64,000 nucleotides of DNA from QWQI01 sp964608915. Lineage in GTDB: Bacteria; Planctomycetota; Planctomycetia; Isosphaerales; Isosphaeraceae. The position numbers and the translations under genes are program-made. The notes under the pieces are model-generated. The model did not search any database, was not told the DNA's origin, and saw only the letters and a list, made by a program, of their open reading frames with translations. The stretch lies in assembly GCA_964608915.1 (NCBI GenBank), contig CAZSQA010000016.1, positions 1 through 64,000 of the forward strand. The letters run 5' to 3'. This document shows, piece after piece, positions 41,228-51,289 of the stretch; the first letter of the stretch is position 1, and every line of letters starts with the position of its first letter.

Positions 41228-41873
41228 GGGACCTCCCTGCGATCTGATGCGAATCGGCCCTCATCCTTGGGCCGGCCCGCAAGATCGTCACGACCGATAC
41301 AGAGACTTAACTCTCATCGTTCGCCGTGACGCTTGACTTCAGACTTTTTCGATTACGTCGATCGATCCTCGATCAACGTTCCCGTGTGATGACGGAAATA
41401 CAATGCACAACCCGTGCCAAACACGCGGCAATAACGACGGATGAGGTTGGGTGGTCGCCATAAACCAGGCGATCCCATGGGGATAAAGAAATCTGTGGCA
41501 CTTTGCCTGAGCCGCTTGTCATTTGGCGATTCTGGCAAATTGGTGATTTTTGCAAAGGGAATTTTGCAAAATCACCGGAATCATACCCGGATCCGAAATT
41601 CGATCAACCTCAATTTCGAAAAATTCCTGCGAATCTATGGAGATTCTCTCCGAAGTGACCGATTGACGCCCCCGAGTCTTTCGGCCGAGATCGAACGAAA
41701 GTCCGAATTTCAGGACCGAATCGCCTGATTCTGGCCGGGCTCGACACTGGCCTTCGAAGCGGATCTACGTTAACTTGACGCATATTCCGTCCCCGTGCCT
41801 GAACCGAACGGATCGCCAGACGGCATCGCTGGCACCGGGGCTGAATCAGAACAATCGAAGCGGAAAGGCCAAC
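41228..41873. other. Intergenic region upstream of the phosphohexomutase, no gene supported
   Basis: 646 bp between divergently transcribed genes. The centre (about 41480-41650) is AT-rich and carries short open frames without ribosome-binding sites or familiar protein sequence. Promoters for both genes are expected here. No hairpin or repeat was obvious. Confidence 0.5.
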
Positions 41874-43727
41874 ATGGCAGCGACCACCGAAGTCAATGAA
41901 TCCCTGAGGCGGCTCGAAGAAGCTCAACGCCGAAACCTGATCTCGCCTGAAGCTTCCGCCAATATTCAGCGATGGTTGACTTCCAGCGCTTTTTCGGCCT
42001 ACCTGGGCACACTTTCCGAATCGATCGCGAATGACCAGTGGAAGACGCTCGAAGATGCCTTCTATAAGGTGCTGGAATTCGGTACCGGCGGCCGCCGGGG
42101 TCTGATGGCACCGATCGGGACGAATGTCCTCAACGAGCGGACCATGGCCGAAAGCGCCCGCGGCCTCGTCGACTTTCTTCTTAAACGTCATGAGGGAGAG
42201 AATCGCCGTCTTGCCGTCGTCGTCGCTCACGATACGCGGCATAACTCGCCGGAATTCGCAAGAGTCTGTGCACGGGTCATCGCCGCCGCGGGGCTGGACG
42301 TTTATCTGTTCGATTCGTTCCGGTCCACACCGCTCCTGTCGTTCGCCGTCCGGCATCTGAACTGCGCGGCGGGGATCATGATCACGGCGTCGCATAACCC
42401 GCCTTCGGATAACGGGTTCAAGTGCTATAACGGCCACGGAGGGCAGGTCGTGCCGCCGGACGATTCCGCGATCATCGACGCTGTCGTCGCTTCTGCCGAT
42501 CAGCCGATCCCCATGGCCGATTACGATAAGGCTCTGGCGGAAGGCACGATCCGGATCGCCGGACCGGATGTCGATGCAGCTTACCTGAAAGCCGTGCTGG
42601 GAGAATCCGTTTCGCCCGAGCGCAACCTAAGCATCGTTTATACGCCCATGCATGGCGTCGGCGGCACCAGCGTGGGGGAGGCTCTCAAGCGGGCTGGTTT
42701 CTCGAGCGTCAATCTACTTGCCGCGCAAAGCGTTCCTGACGCGAACTTCTCGACGATTCCGGGCCATGTGGCCAACCCCGAAATTCCGAAAACTCTCGAA
42801 GCCGCGATCGCCGAGGCCAAAGCCACAGGCGCCGATCTCGTACTGGCCTCCGACCCGGACGCAGACCGTATCGGTGCGGCCGTGCCCGTGACGGCCGACC
42901 TGGCCGGCGAATGGACGACCATCGACGGCAATTCGATCGGTGTCCTGCTGGCGGCTTTCGTTCTGGAAAGGACAAAGGCCGCGGGCAAGCTGAAGCCTGG
43001 GAATTATCTGGTTTCCACCCTCGTTTCCACACCGATGGCGCCGGCCATTTACCGCAAGGCGGGCCTGAAGGTCGTCAATGACCTGCTCGTCGGGTTCAAG
43101 TGGATCGCCGCCGCGATAGATGCCGAAGGACCTGAGGATTTTCTCTTCGGCTTCGAGGAATCGCACGGCTATCTGAAAGGCACGTACGCACGCGATAAGG
43201 ATGCCACCGTGGCTGCCTTCCTGTTCGCCGAGATGACCGCATGGCTCAAGTCCCAGGGCCGTACGGTACTCGAATATCTCGATTCGCTTTATCTTCAGGT
43301 CGGCCACTATGGCCAGGCTGCGTTCAACCTGACGCTTTCGGGCCGTGACGGCGCGGAGCTGATTCGCAAGATCATGGCCAGTTTCCGGACGACGCCGCCC
43401 GTGAAGATCGCCGGGCTCGACCTGGTTCGCGTGGACGATTACGCGAAGCACGTCACGAAGATTCTCAAGCCCGCACCGTCCGACAAGCCATTGCCTGAAC
43501 CTTCAGGCGATCTTTTGATGTTCTCGCTGGACGCGCCTGACGTCCGGTTCGCCGTCCGCCCGTCCGGCACGGAGCCGAAGATCAAGTTCTATCTGTTCGC
43601 CCGTACGGAAGTTCCGGCTGGAACGCCCGCATCAGGCCTGGCTGCCGTCAAGGCGAAGACGGCCTCGTTGCTGCAAGCCCTCGAAGCGGATCTGCGAAAG
43701 GAAGCGGACAAGATCGTGGCGGGCTGA
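41874..43727 (+). CDS. Phosphoglucomutase/phosphomannomutase family protein
   Basis: 617 residues from the ATG at 41874 (GGAAAGG five bases upstream); the open frame back to 41775 is leader. Four-domain alpha-D-phosphohexomutase: LEFGTGGRRGLM at the N-terminus, the phosphoserine loop ITASHNPPSDNGFKCY, the Mg loop ASDPDADRIGAAV, the sugar-binding GFEESHGYL, and the phosphate-binding RPSGTEPKIKFYL. It interconverts hexose 1- and 6-phosphates. The extended C-terminal region and the residues after GFEESHGYL fit the longer bacterial phosphopentomutase/phosphoglucomutase class (as in PGM2/yhxB). Which sugar it prefers is not decided by sequence. Confidence 0.94.
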   Translation: MAATTEVNESLRRLEEAQRRNLISPEASANIQRWLTSSAFSAYLGTLSESIANDQWKTLEDAFYKVLEFGTGGRRGLMAPIGTNVLNERTMAESARGLVDFLLKRHEGENRRLAVVVAHDTRHNSPEFARVCARVIAAAGLDVYLFDSFRSTPLLSFAVRHLNCAAGIMITASHNPPSDNGFKCYNGHGGQVVPPDDSAIIDAVVASADQPIPMADYDKALAEGTIRIAGPDVDAAYLKAVLGESVSPERNLSIVYTPMHGVGGTSVGEALKRAGFSSVNLLAAQSVPDANFSTIPGHVANPEIPKTLEAAIAEAKATGADLVLASDPDADRIGAAVPVTADLAGEWTTIDGNSIGVLLAAFVLERTKAAGKLKPGNYLVSTLVSTPMAPAIYRKAGLKVVNDLLVGFKWIAAAIDAEGPEDFLFGFEESHGYLKGTYARDKDATVAAFLFAEMTAWLKSQGRTVLEYLDSLYLQVGHYGQAAFNLTLSGRDGAELIRKIMASFRTTPPVKIAGLDLVRVDDYAKHVTKILKPAPSDKPLPEPSGDLLMFSLDAPDVRFAVRPSGTEPKIKFYLFARTEVPAGTPASGLAAVKAKTASLLQALEADLRKEADKIVAG

Positions 43728-43755
43728 TCACCGGTCACGGAGTGGTTTGCCGAGC

Positions 43756-44310
43756 ATGAACCTGGAACTGGAACGCATGTATCGCGAAGATCGTGCGGAG
43801 CACGCGACTGTGCCGCTCGTCGGTACGACCGGATACGCTGAGTTGCGTGCGCGGGATCGCCTCCGCCGCGAGCGGGCACGTTGCATTCTCGTCGAGATTG
43901 ACGGCCCGGATTCCTTCGACTTTTATCATGCCGCGTGGCTGTTCAATCATGGCGAAGATCCTGAAGAGGCCCGCATGGCCCACGATCTGGCGACCCGGTC
44001 GGCCATGACGGGGAACCCCGACGCACATTGGCTTGCCGCGGCCGCGTTCGATCGATGGTGCATGTACCAGGGGCGGAATCAGAAATACGGAACGCAAATC
44101 GTTCCGGACGGTAAGGCATATCGGCTCTGGGATGTCGAGCCTGAGACGACGGACGAAGAAAGAGCTCAATTCGGAGTACCTGCCCTGGACGAAATGAACC
44201 GGAGAGCCGAGCGTCTTTCGGCCGAATTGCCCCAGCCGGATCTCGCAGGAGCACCGCTATGGTTGCTTGAAGCGATCGATCGCTGGAACGACAGCTCAAA
44301 CACGAAATGA
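43756..44310 (+). CDS. DUF6624-like protein
   Basis: 184 residues from the ATG at 43756; a TTG at 43747 is better spaced from GGAG and would add three. The central run AAAFDRWCMYQGRNQKYGTQI, then YRLWDVEPETTDEERAQFGVPAL, matches the DUF6624 pattern (LDR..GxxQxYGTQ, then a loop and VDxRRxxxGLPxL). The biochemical role of the family is unknown. It follows the phosphohexomutase by 28 bp and probably shares its transcript, which ends at a hairpin after this gene. Confidence 0.78.
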   Translation: MNLELERMYREDRAEHATVPLVGTTGYAELRARDRLRRERARCILVEIDGPDSFDFYHAAWLFNHGEDPEEARMAHDLATRSAMTGNPDAHWLAAAAFDRWCMYQGRNQKYGTQIVPDGKAYRLWDVEPETTDEERAQFGVPALDEMNRRAERLSAELPQPDLAGAPLWLLEAIDRWNDSSNTK

Positions 44311-44312
44311 AA

Positions 44313-44346
44313 CAGGCAGAGCCTTTTGGGCAACTGCCTGCTTTTT
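44313..44346 (+). terminator. Intrinsic terminator
   Basis: Outer arms CAGGCAG and CTGCCTG enclose an inner GCC/GGC pair around TTTTG, followed directly by CTTTTTCC. It lies three bases after the stop of the DUF6624-like gene. Confidence 0.85.
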
Positions 44347-44367
44347 CCGAGGTACTGAGTCAGTGAA

Positions 44368-45765
44368 TCAGAGTCCCAGGTCCTGCAGTCGGGCGGTGCT
44401 GTCGCCGACGGCCATCGCCGGGACGCCCATGCGGTCGAGCATGGAGAGGAAAAGATTGTTGAGCGGCATATCCGTGCGGTACTGAAGGTGCCGGCCGGAA
44501 ACCAGTGACCCGTTGCCGCCGCCGGCCAGAAGGATCGGCAGGTCGTCGTGGTTGTGACGGTTGCCGTCGCCGAGGCCTGAGCCGTAGACGATCATCGAAT
44601 GGTCGAGCAGATTGCCGTCGCCTTCGGGAATCGAACGCAGCTTGTTCAGGAAATAGGCGAACTGATCCATGTGGAACGAGTTGATCTGCTGAATCTTGGC
44701 CTGCTTTTCGGCGTTGTTGCCGTGGTGCGAGAGGTCGTGGTGGCCTTCCGGCACGTCGATGAACGCATAGCTCCGGTTCGAGCCTTCGTTGGCGTACATG
44801 AACGTGGCGATGCGCGTCTGATCGGTCTGGAACGCCAGAACGAGCAGGTCCAGGAGAAGGCGGATATGTTCCTTGAAATCTGTCGGAACGCCCGTGGGAG
44901 CCGGCATGTTGACCGTCATGCCCTCGGCGGTGCCTTCAGTCTCTTCGGCCGGGCGGCTGGCCTTGGCGATGCGAATTTCGACTTCGCGAATCGAGTTGAG
45001 GTATTCGTCGACCTTACGCTGATCGTTGGCGGCCAGACGGGGGCGTAGCCGCTGCACGTCTTCGAGAACGAAGTCGATCATGCTCTGGCGGTGCCGTTTG
45101 CGGCGCCATGAGGCCACGTCCGAAGGATCGGCGTTCCAGTCCCCGAAAAGCCGTTCGAACACGACGCGCGGATTGACTTCCTTGGGATTGGGGACCGTTT
45201 CGGACCGCCATGAGATGTTCGAAGAGTAGGCGCACGAATAGCCGCTGTCGCAATTGCCGGACTGAGCGCCCCGGTCACAGCCGAGTTCCAGAGACCGGAA
45301 CTTCGTCAGATGCCCGATCGCGTCGGCCGCGACCTGATCGGCCGAAATCCCCGCACGGATGTTCGCGCCGTCGGTTTTGAACGGGTGCGTACCGGTGAGA
45401 AAACTGCCGAGGGCCCGGGCATGGTCGCCGGGGCCGTCGCCCAGAGCACGACCGCCGTTCTGGGTCAGCCCGGAGAGGACCATCAGATCCTTCCGGAACG
45501 GCTCAAGGGCCTGAAGGGTTTTCGGCAGGGCGGTCAGGGATCCGGTCGTTTCGGGTCGCCAGTCGGGCATGTGCACGCCGTTGGGCACGTAGAAAAAGCC
45601 CATGCGGATCGGGGAGTCGGTCGCGACACCCGTCGCGGTCTTCTTCGCGACCGCGGCCGCGGCTTCAGGCGCGGTCCCCATACATTCCAGCCAGGGCAGC
45701 GCGAAAGCCGACCCGAGGCCACGCAGAACGGTGCGTCGTGACAGCGGCTGAGGGCGAATCATCAT
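44368..45765 (-). CDS. DUF1552 protein (Tat-exported, planctomycete type)
   Basis: 465 residues. The Tat signal SRRTVLRGLGSAFALPWLE lies at residues 9-27. The body carries the DUF1552 blocks GFFYVPNGVHMPDWRP, GDHARALGSFLTGTHPFKT, SSNISWRSETVPNP and YGSGLGDGNRHNHDDLPILLAGG. It is always paired with DUF1592-type cytochrome-containing proteins in planctomycetes, and here the start overlaps the stop of that partner (ATGA). The pair is thought to act in the periplasm on polysaccharide-related or redox reactions, but the activity is not established. Confidence 0.93.
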   Translation of the reverse strand: MMIRPQPLSRRTVLRGLGSAFALPWLECMGTAPEAAAAVAKKTATGVATDSPIRMGFFYVPNGVHMPDWRPETTGSLTALPKTLQALEPFRKDLMVLSGLTQNGGRALGDGPGDHARALGSFLTGTHPFKTDGANIRAGISADQVAADAIGHLTKFRSLELGCDRGAQSGNCDSGYSCAYSSNISWRSETVPNPKEVNPRVVFERLFGDWNADPSDVASWRRKRHRQSMIDFVLEDVQRLRPRLAANDQRKVDEYLNSIREVEIRIAKASRPAEETEGTAEGMTVNMPAPTGVPTDFKEHIRLLLDLLVLAFQTDQTRIATFMYANEGSNRSYAFIDVPEGHHDLSHHGNNAEKQAKIQQINSFHMDQFAYFLNKLRSIPEGDGNLLDHSMIVYGSGLGDGNRHNHDDLPILLAGGGNGSLVSGRHLQYRTDMPLNNLFLSMLDRMGVPAMAVGDSTARLQDLGL

Positions 45766-48128
45766 GGCTTGGCCTTTGATGTCAGGCGTTTACGGAACGG
45801 GTCGCTTCGCACGATTTCGAGAACGAGGCGGGAGAACCGGTAGCCGTCGGCTTCGACGGTCTTCACGATTTCCTCGACGGCACATTGGTCGTTCGTATCC
45901 AGGCCCCTGCCCAGAGCATAGATCATCATCTTTTCCGTCAGGTTCCGCACGAATTCCTTCTTGCGGCCCAGCAGGATTTTCTTCAGTTCGCCAGGCCCCG
46001 CGAATTTTTCGCCGGAGGGGAGTTCGCCGGTGGAGTCGATCGGCTCTTTGCCGTCAAGGCTACGCCAACCGCCGACGGCGTCGAAATTCTCCAGGCCGAA
46101 ACCGAGCGGGTCCATCTTCGCGTGGCAGGTGGCACAGCTCGGATCCTTGCGGTGCTGCTCCATCTGTTGTCGCAACGTGCCGGCCAGGGCGGCCTCGTCG
46201 GCCATCAGTTCCGGCACGTTCGGCGGCGGTGGGGGCGGGGGCGTCCCCAGCAGTTGTTCGAGAATCCAGCGGCCCCGCTTCACGGGGCTGGTGCGGGTCG
46301 GATTCGATGTCACGGCCAGAACCGAAGCCTGGGTGATCAGCCCGCCACGATTCCGGTCGGTCAGGGGCACCTTGCGGAACTGGCGGCCCTTGACTCCGTC
46401 GATGCCGTAATGAGAGGCCAGTTTTTCATTGACGAACGTATAGTCTGCATCGATCAGTTCCAAAACGCTGCGATCTTCACGGATCAGGTGCGTCAGGAAT
46501 TGGCGGGTTTCCTGATAGAAGGCCCGCCTCAGTTCGCCGTCGAATTTTGGGAACCGTTTGGTATCGAAGCCGATGTTCTGCAGGTTGCGCAACTGAAGCC
46601 ACTGCATGCCGAAGTTGTCGACGAGCTGGTTGATCCGGGCATCGTCGAGCATCCGCCTGACCTGCTTTTCCAGAACGTCGTCCTTCGAAAGCTGGCCAGC
46701 CTTCGCCGCCTTGTAAAGCTCGGCGTCCGGCATCGAGCCATGCAGGAAGTAAGAGAGCCGTGTCGCCAGTTCGTAATCGTTGAGGTTGCGAATCCTGGCG
46801 TCCGATTCGTAGCTCGGGTCCGCTTCCATTTTGAACAGGAAGTGGGGCGAAATCAGCAGGGCCTTCAAGGCGAGCTGAATGCCCGACTCGAACGATTCGC
46901 CGGACCGCCGCGATTGCTGGACCAGGTCGAAAAGTCTTCCGGTTTCGGAACTTCGGGGCGGACGGCGAAACGCGCGTTCGGAAAGATCCGCCAGGATCTT
47001 CTTCACGCATTCGTCGTTATGGTCGCCGGCCGGGTGGCACGCGAACAGCTTCCGCTGGAATTCCAGCGGCTTGGGAGCCGAAACGGGCGCCGGACCCGCC
47101 CACTGGACCGACTCCACCATCAGATTCCGGTCGTAGCCTTTTTCTTTATCCGATTTCGCAAGGTACGCGTCGTTGACGAATTCGATCGTGGCTGTCGCCT
47201 CGCCCGGCTTTTCGAAAGTCACGGCCAGCTCATAATCGCCTGGCTTGTCGCGCAGGGCAGGGACGTCGACGACCGCTTCGCCCAGGCCGTCGACCTTCAA
47301 CTTCATCTTCGCGACCTGGTCGCCGCCCTGATCACCCCAGCCGCGAACCTTAAGCCGATAAGTCCCTGGCTTTTCGATCTTCACCGGAATTTGCAGAGTG
47401 CCGTTCGAGATGAAGTATTTCCCCTCGTTCGCGGCATGCACCGCTTCGCTGGCCTTCGCTTTTTCGAGGTCGAGCGCCAGGGCCGGGCCAAATCGGGCTT
47501 CGTCCGAAAGAATCGCCTCTTCCGCGATTTGCTCCGCGGCCGAGAAATACTTTTCCATCAGGACGGTCGACAACGTCAGCACATCGCCGATGTTGTCGAA
47601 GCCGTAACCTACGTCGTCCGAAGGGAATTCGTCGGTCGGCTTGTAATCGACACCGACCAGGTCACGAACCGTGTTGCGATATTCGACCCGGTTGAGCCGC
47701 CGCAAGGTCACCTGACCGGGGCTGCTGTCCGAAGGGTCGCATGGCTGGCTTTCGAGGAATCCGCCGATCCAGGCCGCCATGGCGTCGGCCTGTTCGATTT
47801 CGGGCTGAGGCGATTCCTCGGGCGGCATCTCGCCGCTCGCAATGTATTCCGCCGCACGCTGCCAACGTTTACGGTCGGCCACGATCGATTCCGGCGAGCC
47901 ATATTTCGAAAGGTCGAAATTCGCCTTCTTCTCTTTCGGGTTATGGCAACTGACGCAATACCTGGCCAGAAACGGCTGTAACTTGTCGCGATATTCTGCG
48001 GCCTGTTCCGGCTTGACTTTCGATGTGCCATGCGCGGGTTCATCCGCGAAGGAAACGGCACGAGCCGTCAAAATCAGAGAGAAGAGCAAAGCTGGGCGGA
48101 CGATTCGGGCCATCATGGTGGGGGGCAC
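45762..48128 (-). CDS. Planctomycete DUF1587/1592/1588/1585 cytochrome-type protein
   Basis: 788 residues with a signal peptide (about 5-28). An N-terminal c-type haem motif CVSCHN lies near residue 58, followed by DUF1587 (RRLNRVEYRNTVRDLVGVD), a carbohydrate-binding-like insert (GTYRLKVRGWGDQGGDQ, about 255-330), DUF1595/1592 (ALLISPHFLFKMEAD, YELATRLSYFLHGSMPD), DUF1588 (ITQASVLAVTSNPTRTSPVKRG) and DUF1585 (LEIVRSDPFRKR). A second haem-like motif CATCHAKMDPLGFGLENFD lies near the end. It is a predicted periplasmic, di-haem protein translationally coupled to the DUF1552 gene downstream. Confidence 0.94.
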   Translation of the reverse strand: MPPTMMARIVRPALLFSLILTARAVSFADEPAHGTSKVKPEQAAEYRDKLQPFLARYCVSCHNPKEKKANFDLSKYGSPESIVADRKRWQRAAEYIASGEMPPEESPQPEIEQADAMAAWIGGFLESQPCDPSDSSPGQVTLRRLNRVEYRNTVRDLVGVDYKPTDEFPSDDVGYGFDNIGDVLTLSTVLMEKYFSAAEQIAEEAILSDEARFGPALALDLEKAKASEAVHAANEGKYFISNGTLQIPVKIEKPGTYRLKVRGWGDQGGDQVAKMKLKVDGLGEAVVDVPALRDKPGDYELAVTFEKPGEATATIEFVNDAYLAKSDKEKGYDRNLMVESVQWAGPAPVSAPKPLEFQRKLFACHPAGDHNDECVKKILADLSERAFRRPPRSSETGRLFDLVQQSRRSGESFESGIQLALKALLISPHFLFKMEADPSYESDARIRNLNDYELATRLSYFLHGSMPDAELYKAAKAGQLSKDDVLEKQVRRMLDDARINQLVDNFGMQWLQLRNLQNIGFDTKRFPKFDGELRRAFYQETRQFLTHLIREDRSVLELIDADYTFVNEKLASHYGIDGVKGRQFRKVPLTDRNRGGLITQASVLAVTSNPTRTSPVKRGRWILEQLLGTPPPPPPPNVPELMADEAALAGTLRQQMEQHRKDPSCATCHAKMDPLGFGLENFDAVGGWRSLDGKEPIDSTGELPSGEKFAGPGELKKILLGRKKEFVRNLTEKMMIYALGRGLDTNDQCAVEEIVKTVEADGYRFSRLVLEIVRSDPFRKRLTSKAKP

Positions 48129-48264
48129 TCGTGCCTGGTCAGGTGGGCTACTTCATCATTATCGGCCGAATGACGAGCGCTTTCAATAAGAATCAGCGTC
48201 GGATATGCCGAATCTGCCCCGGAATTCGTTCTGATTGGCGGAAAAATCGACCTGAGTCGCGTGA

Positions 48265-49350
48265 TCACGCCGGGCCGAAAAGCGTTTCCTGGCCGTACTC
48301 CTTAGGTTTCGGTTTCGGTCGACGGAACCCTAGGTGGTCGTAGGCCTTGGGTGTCGCGCAGCGGCCTCTCGGCGTGCGGATGATGAAGTGGGACCGAAGC
48401 AGGAACGGCTCGACTTCGTCCGAGAGCGTGTCCTGCGAAATCGCCAGGGTGGCCGCCAGGGCTTCGACGCCGGTCGGTCCGCCTGCGAAAACCTGAATGA
48501 GGGCTTCGAGATAACGACGGTCCTGGCGGTCGAGCCCCTCACGGTCGATCTCCTGCATGTCGAGCGCTTCGCGGGCGATCGTTTCGGTGACGACCCCGTC
48601 CGACCTGGCCGTGGCGTAATCCCTGACCCACCTGAGCCTTGCGTTAGCCAGTCGGGGCGTCCCCCGGCTCCGGTGCGCCAGTTCCAGGGCGGCTTCGTGG
48701 GTGATGGTCGTTTTGAGCTTCACCGCGTTCACGGTGACGATCCGGGCCAGCTCCTCGACATCGTAGAACTCCAGATGCTCATGCATGTGGAACCGGTCGC
48801 GCAAAGGACTCGACAGCATGCCACTGCGGGTGGTGGCGCCGATGATCGTAAACCGTTTCAGGGGAAGGTTCAGCGTACGTGCAGCGACTCCTTCGCCCAG
48901 GACGACGTCGACGCGGAAATCCTCCATGACAGGATAGATGAATTCCTCGACCGATTTGGGCAGCCGGTGGATTTCGTCAATGAACAGGATCGACCCTTCG
49001 GCGGCGTTGGTGAGGAAGGGCATGACATCGCCCTTTTTGTCCAGGGCCGGGCCAGAGGTCATCGCCAGATCGACATTCAGCTCCTGATGGAGCACCGTGG
49101 CGAACGTCGTTTTCCCGAGCCCGGGCGGTCCGTCAAAAAGAATGTGGGGCAGCGGGTCGCCCCGCTTGCGGCACGCTTCCAGGGCGACGCGCAACCTGTC
49201 CGCAACGGCCTTCTGGCCGATCATCTCGACAAGTCGTGTCGGTCTTAAGGAATCGTTGGCCTTGTCACCGGTTTCCGCAATCGAAGGGACGGGGGCCGCC
49301 GCGGCCGGATTCGCCGCCGGTGCCGATCCGGTGATTTTGCGTTCGCGCAT
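48265..49350 (-). CDS. ruvB: Holliday-junction branch-migration helicase RuvB
   Basis: 361 residues. AAA+ motor: Walker A GPPGLGKTTFA, Walker B LFIDEIHRLP, sensor I GATTRSGMLSSPLRDRF, the arginine finger region SRGTPRLANARLRWVRD, and the C-terminal winged helix (RTPRGRCATPKAYDHLG). It drives branch migration with RuvA in recombination repair. It lies 110 bp downstream of ruvA on the same strand. The N-terminal 35 residues are an Ala/Pro-rich extension not found in E. coli. No ruvC is in the window. Confidence 0.97.
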   Translation of the reverse strand: MRERKITGSAPAANPAAAAPVPSIAETGDKANDSLRPTRLVEMIGQKAVADRLRVALEACRKRGDPLPHILFDGPPGLGKTTFATVLHQELNVDLAMTSGPALDKKGDVMPFLTNAAEGSILFIDEIHRLPKSVEEFIYPVMEDFRVDVVLGEGVAARTLNLPLKRFTIIGATTRSGMLSSPLRDRFHMHEHLEFYDVEELARIVTVNAVKLKTTITHEAALELAHRSRGTPRLANARLRWVRDYATARSDGVVTETIAREALDMQEIDREGLDRQDRRYLEALIQVFAGGPTGVEALAATLAISQDTLSDEVEPFLLRSHFIIRTPRGRCATPKAYDHLGFRRPKPKPKEYGQETLFGPA

Positions 49351-49460
49351 GGCGGTCTCCGACGCCGGTTCCGATCATCCTGCTGCAATTCGATTTCAGA
49401 CGATTCTAACGTCCGAACTTCGATTCGAACAGATGTACATCGACATTGCCTGTCAGAAAC

Positions 49461-50138
49461 TCACTTACGCCCTTTCGGAGGCTTCGGCCTGGATGGTGGG
49501 CTGGCTTCGGCTCCGTAGACCGTCGCGAGTAGATCCGCCGCGGAGGCGAATTTCGTCCCTTCCGTCAGTGCCGTTTCGATCATGCGGCGAGCGTCGCTAT
49601 CGGCATGGCCGAACGAGAGCAGCACCTGAAAGGCATCGTCGATGACCTGGTCGGACACGTTCGCCAGTTTTCCAGCCGATTTCGAGCCGGCGTCCGAATC
49701 GCCGGAACCGAGCGCGAACGTGGCGACTTTGCGGCGCAGCTTGGCCACGATTCGTTCCGCGAACGCCTCGCCGATTCCGGGCAGGGTGGAAAGGCCCTTG
49801 ACGTCCTGATCCTGGATCATCCTTGCCAGGTCACGGACGCTGCGAGTCATGGCACGCAGGGCTTTACGCACTCCGACGCCATCGACGGACGTGAACACAT
49901 CGAAGAATTCGCGGTCGAGGGGCGAGAGAAACCCGATTAGCCGGGGCGTCATGCGCGAACCACCGACACCGCCTTCGATATCGAAGATCGTATAGAGCGT
50001 AACCTGTTCGCCCAGTCGCGACTGCAACTTTCCGCGGGTCTCTTCGGAGATGGACAGGGAGGTCTGAATCGGGCCGATTGCGAGAAAAGCTTCTTCGGTA
50101 CCGAGGATTTCCAGCGTGCCTGTGACACGTGTGATCAT
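49461..50138 (-). CDS. ruvA: Holliday-junction-binding protein RuvA
   Basis: 225 residues beginning MITRVTGTLEILGTEEAFLAIGPI, the OB-fold domain. Two HhH motifs lie in the middle (FFDVFTSVDGVGVRKALRAM and GLSTLPGIGEAFAERIVAKL). The C-terminal domain III (DDAFQVLLSFGHADSDARRMIETAL) would contact RuvB. It binds four-way junctions as a tetramer. The start overlaps the stop of the upstream HEAT lipoprotein gene (ATGA), so the two are translationally coupled. Confidence 0.95.
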   Translation of the reverse strand: MITRVTGTLEILGTEEAFLAIGPIQTSLSISEETRGKLQSRLGEQVTLYTIFDIEGGVGGSRMTPRLIGFLSPLDREFFDVFTSVDGVGVRKALRAMTRSVRDLARMIQDQDVKGLSTLPGIGEAFAERIVAKLRRKVATFALGSGDSDAGSKSAGKLANVSDQVIDDAFQVLLSFGHADSDARRMIETALTEGTKFASAADLLATVYGAEASPPSRPKPPKGRK

Positions 50139-51007
50139 GGCCGGCTTCCGGAGCCCGATGTGGCCGTACTGGCTGCCGCCGGGGCCGCGTTCGTCCGGAA
50201 ATCACCCGGGTGCAGGCCGACCGGACGGACTGCGGCATCACTGGGTGACATTTCGGGCATCGAGATACCACGCGGCGAAGCCGGGCGGGCTGCGATCTGG
50301 CTGGGGGCTGGCTGTGTCGCCACCGGCGATTCGCCGGAAAAGCCAGGAATGTTGCGTGCGAGATATTCCTGCCAGGCTTCGACATCGGTTCCCGGATTGG
50401 CACCCGTGATCGATTTGAGGGCCTTATACGCAGCCAGGCGGATCGCAGGGTCGTCGTTGTTGAGATTTTCCGAAAGCGAGACGAGCACTTTCGGATCCTT
50501 CGGCTTCAGGTTCGCCAGGCCTTCGGCGGCTGCCACGCGGCCGTTGTGGGTTGTGTCGATGGCCATCATCCGGGCCAGAAGCACGGCATCTTCATCCGTA
50601 CCGACCTTGCCGAGTGCCCGTGCGGCTTCGGTCCGCACGTCGCCGTCTTCGTCCTCCAGGCATTTGATGAGCGCCACACGGGCTTCAGGCCGTTTCAGGT
50701 CGCCCAGCGACCTGCAGATCAAGGCCCTGGCGATGGCGGGTTCCTTGTCGCCGTCGAGCCGGGCCGAGAGTTCTGCGACGGCTTCGATCATCTGCTGTTC
50801 GTTGTCGTAAGTTCTTTTACGGCCGAGTTTGGCGTAAGCCTCGTAGCGTACGTTGGGGTCGGAGTCCTCACGCACGTGCGACAGCATGCTTCGGGCCGTG
50901 GTACCGACTTTGCCGGCACATCCGGCGATCAGCGAAATCATGACGGCGGCGATCGCCGCTCGCCAGACTGACTGGCGGAACCTGTAGGGCTCTCGAACGG
51001 AACTCAT
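50135..51007 (-). CDS. HEAT-repeat lipoprotein
   Basis: 290 residues from the ATG at 51007; an in-frame ATG at 51085 lacks support. A lipoprotein signal ends in LIAGC (Cys about residue 29). Residues 35-220 are HEAT repeats (EPAIARALICRSLGDLKRPEARVALIKCLEDEDGDVRTEAARALGKVG is one pair, described by its ends). The C-terminus is Pro/Ala/Ser-rich and disordered. It is a membrane-anchored scaffold of unknown partner. Its coupling to ruvA looks positional rather than functional. Confidence 0.85.
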   Translation of the reverse strand: MSSVREPYRFRQSVWRAAIAAVMISLIAGCAGKVGTTARSMLSHVREDSDPNVRYEAYAKLGRKRTYDNEQQMIEAVAELSARLDGDKEPAIARALICRSLGDLKRPEARVALIKCLEDEDGDVRTEAARALGKVGTDEDAVLLARMMAIDTTHNGRVAAAEGLANLKPKDPKVLVSLSENLNNDDPAIRLAAYKALKSITGANPGTDVEAWQEYLARNIPGFSGESPVATQPAPSQIAARPASPRGISMPEMSPSDAAVRPVGLHPGDFRTNAAPAAASTATSGSGSRP

Positions 51008-51289
51008 GGGCCGCCGTGCCTCCGTGCAACGTATCTTCCGTGAACGTTCGATCGGGCATGGTACGGAATTTCCGGAAATGGGCAAGGCGAATCAGGCGGA
51101 ATCGACATCGGGGGCATTTCGTCGCGGAATTTACGAACGATCCGTACCGGAAAATCGGCGGGTCGCGTTTCGAGTTCAGGGTCGCCACTGGTCGATCGAT
51201 CATCCCGAAGTTAACTTATGTACGTGTCGGATGGACGGCGCAAGTGTTCGGTTCGAACGTCCGCCAACCTTCAACATGGAGCCTCGAAC

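Noticed and set aside
41441..41728. 95-codon frame upstream of the phosphohexomutase
   Set aside because: AT-rich intergenic DNA, no start signal, sequence not protein-like.
45885..47981. 698-codon plus-strand frame opposite the DUF1592 gene
   Set aside because: Shadow of a well-supported gene on the other strand.
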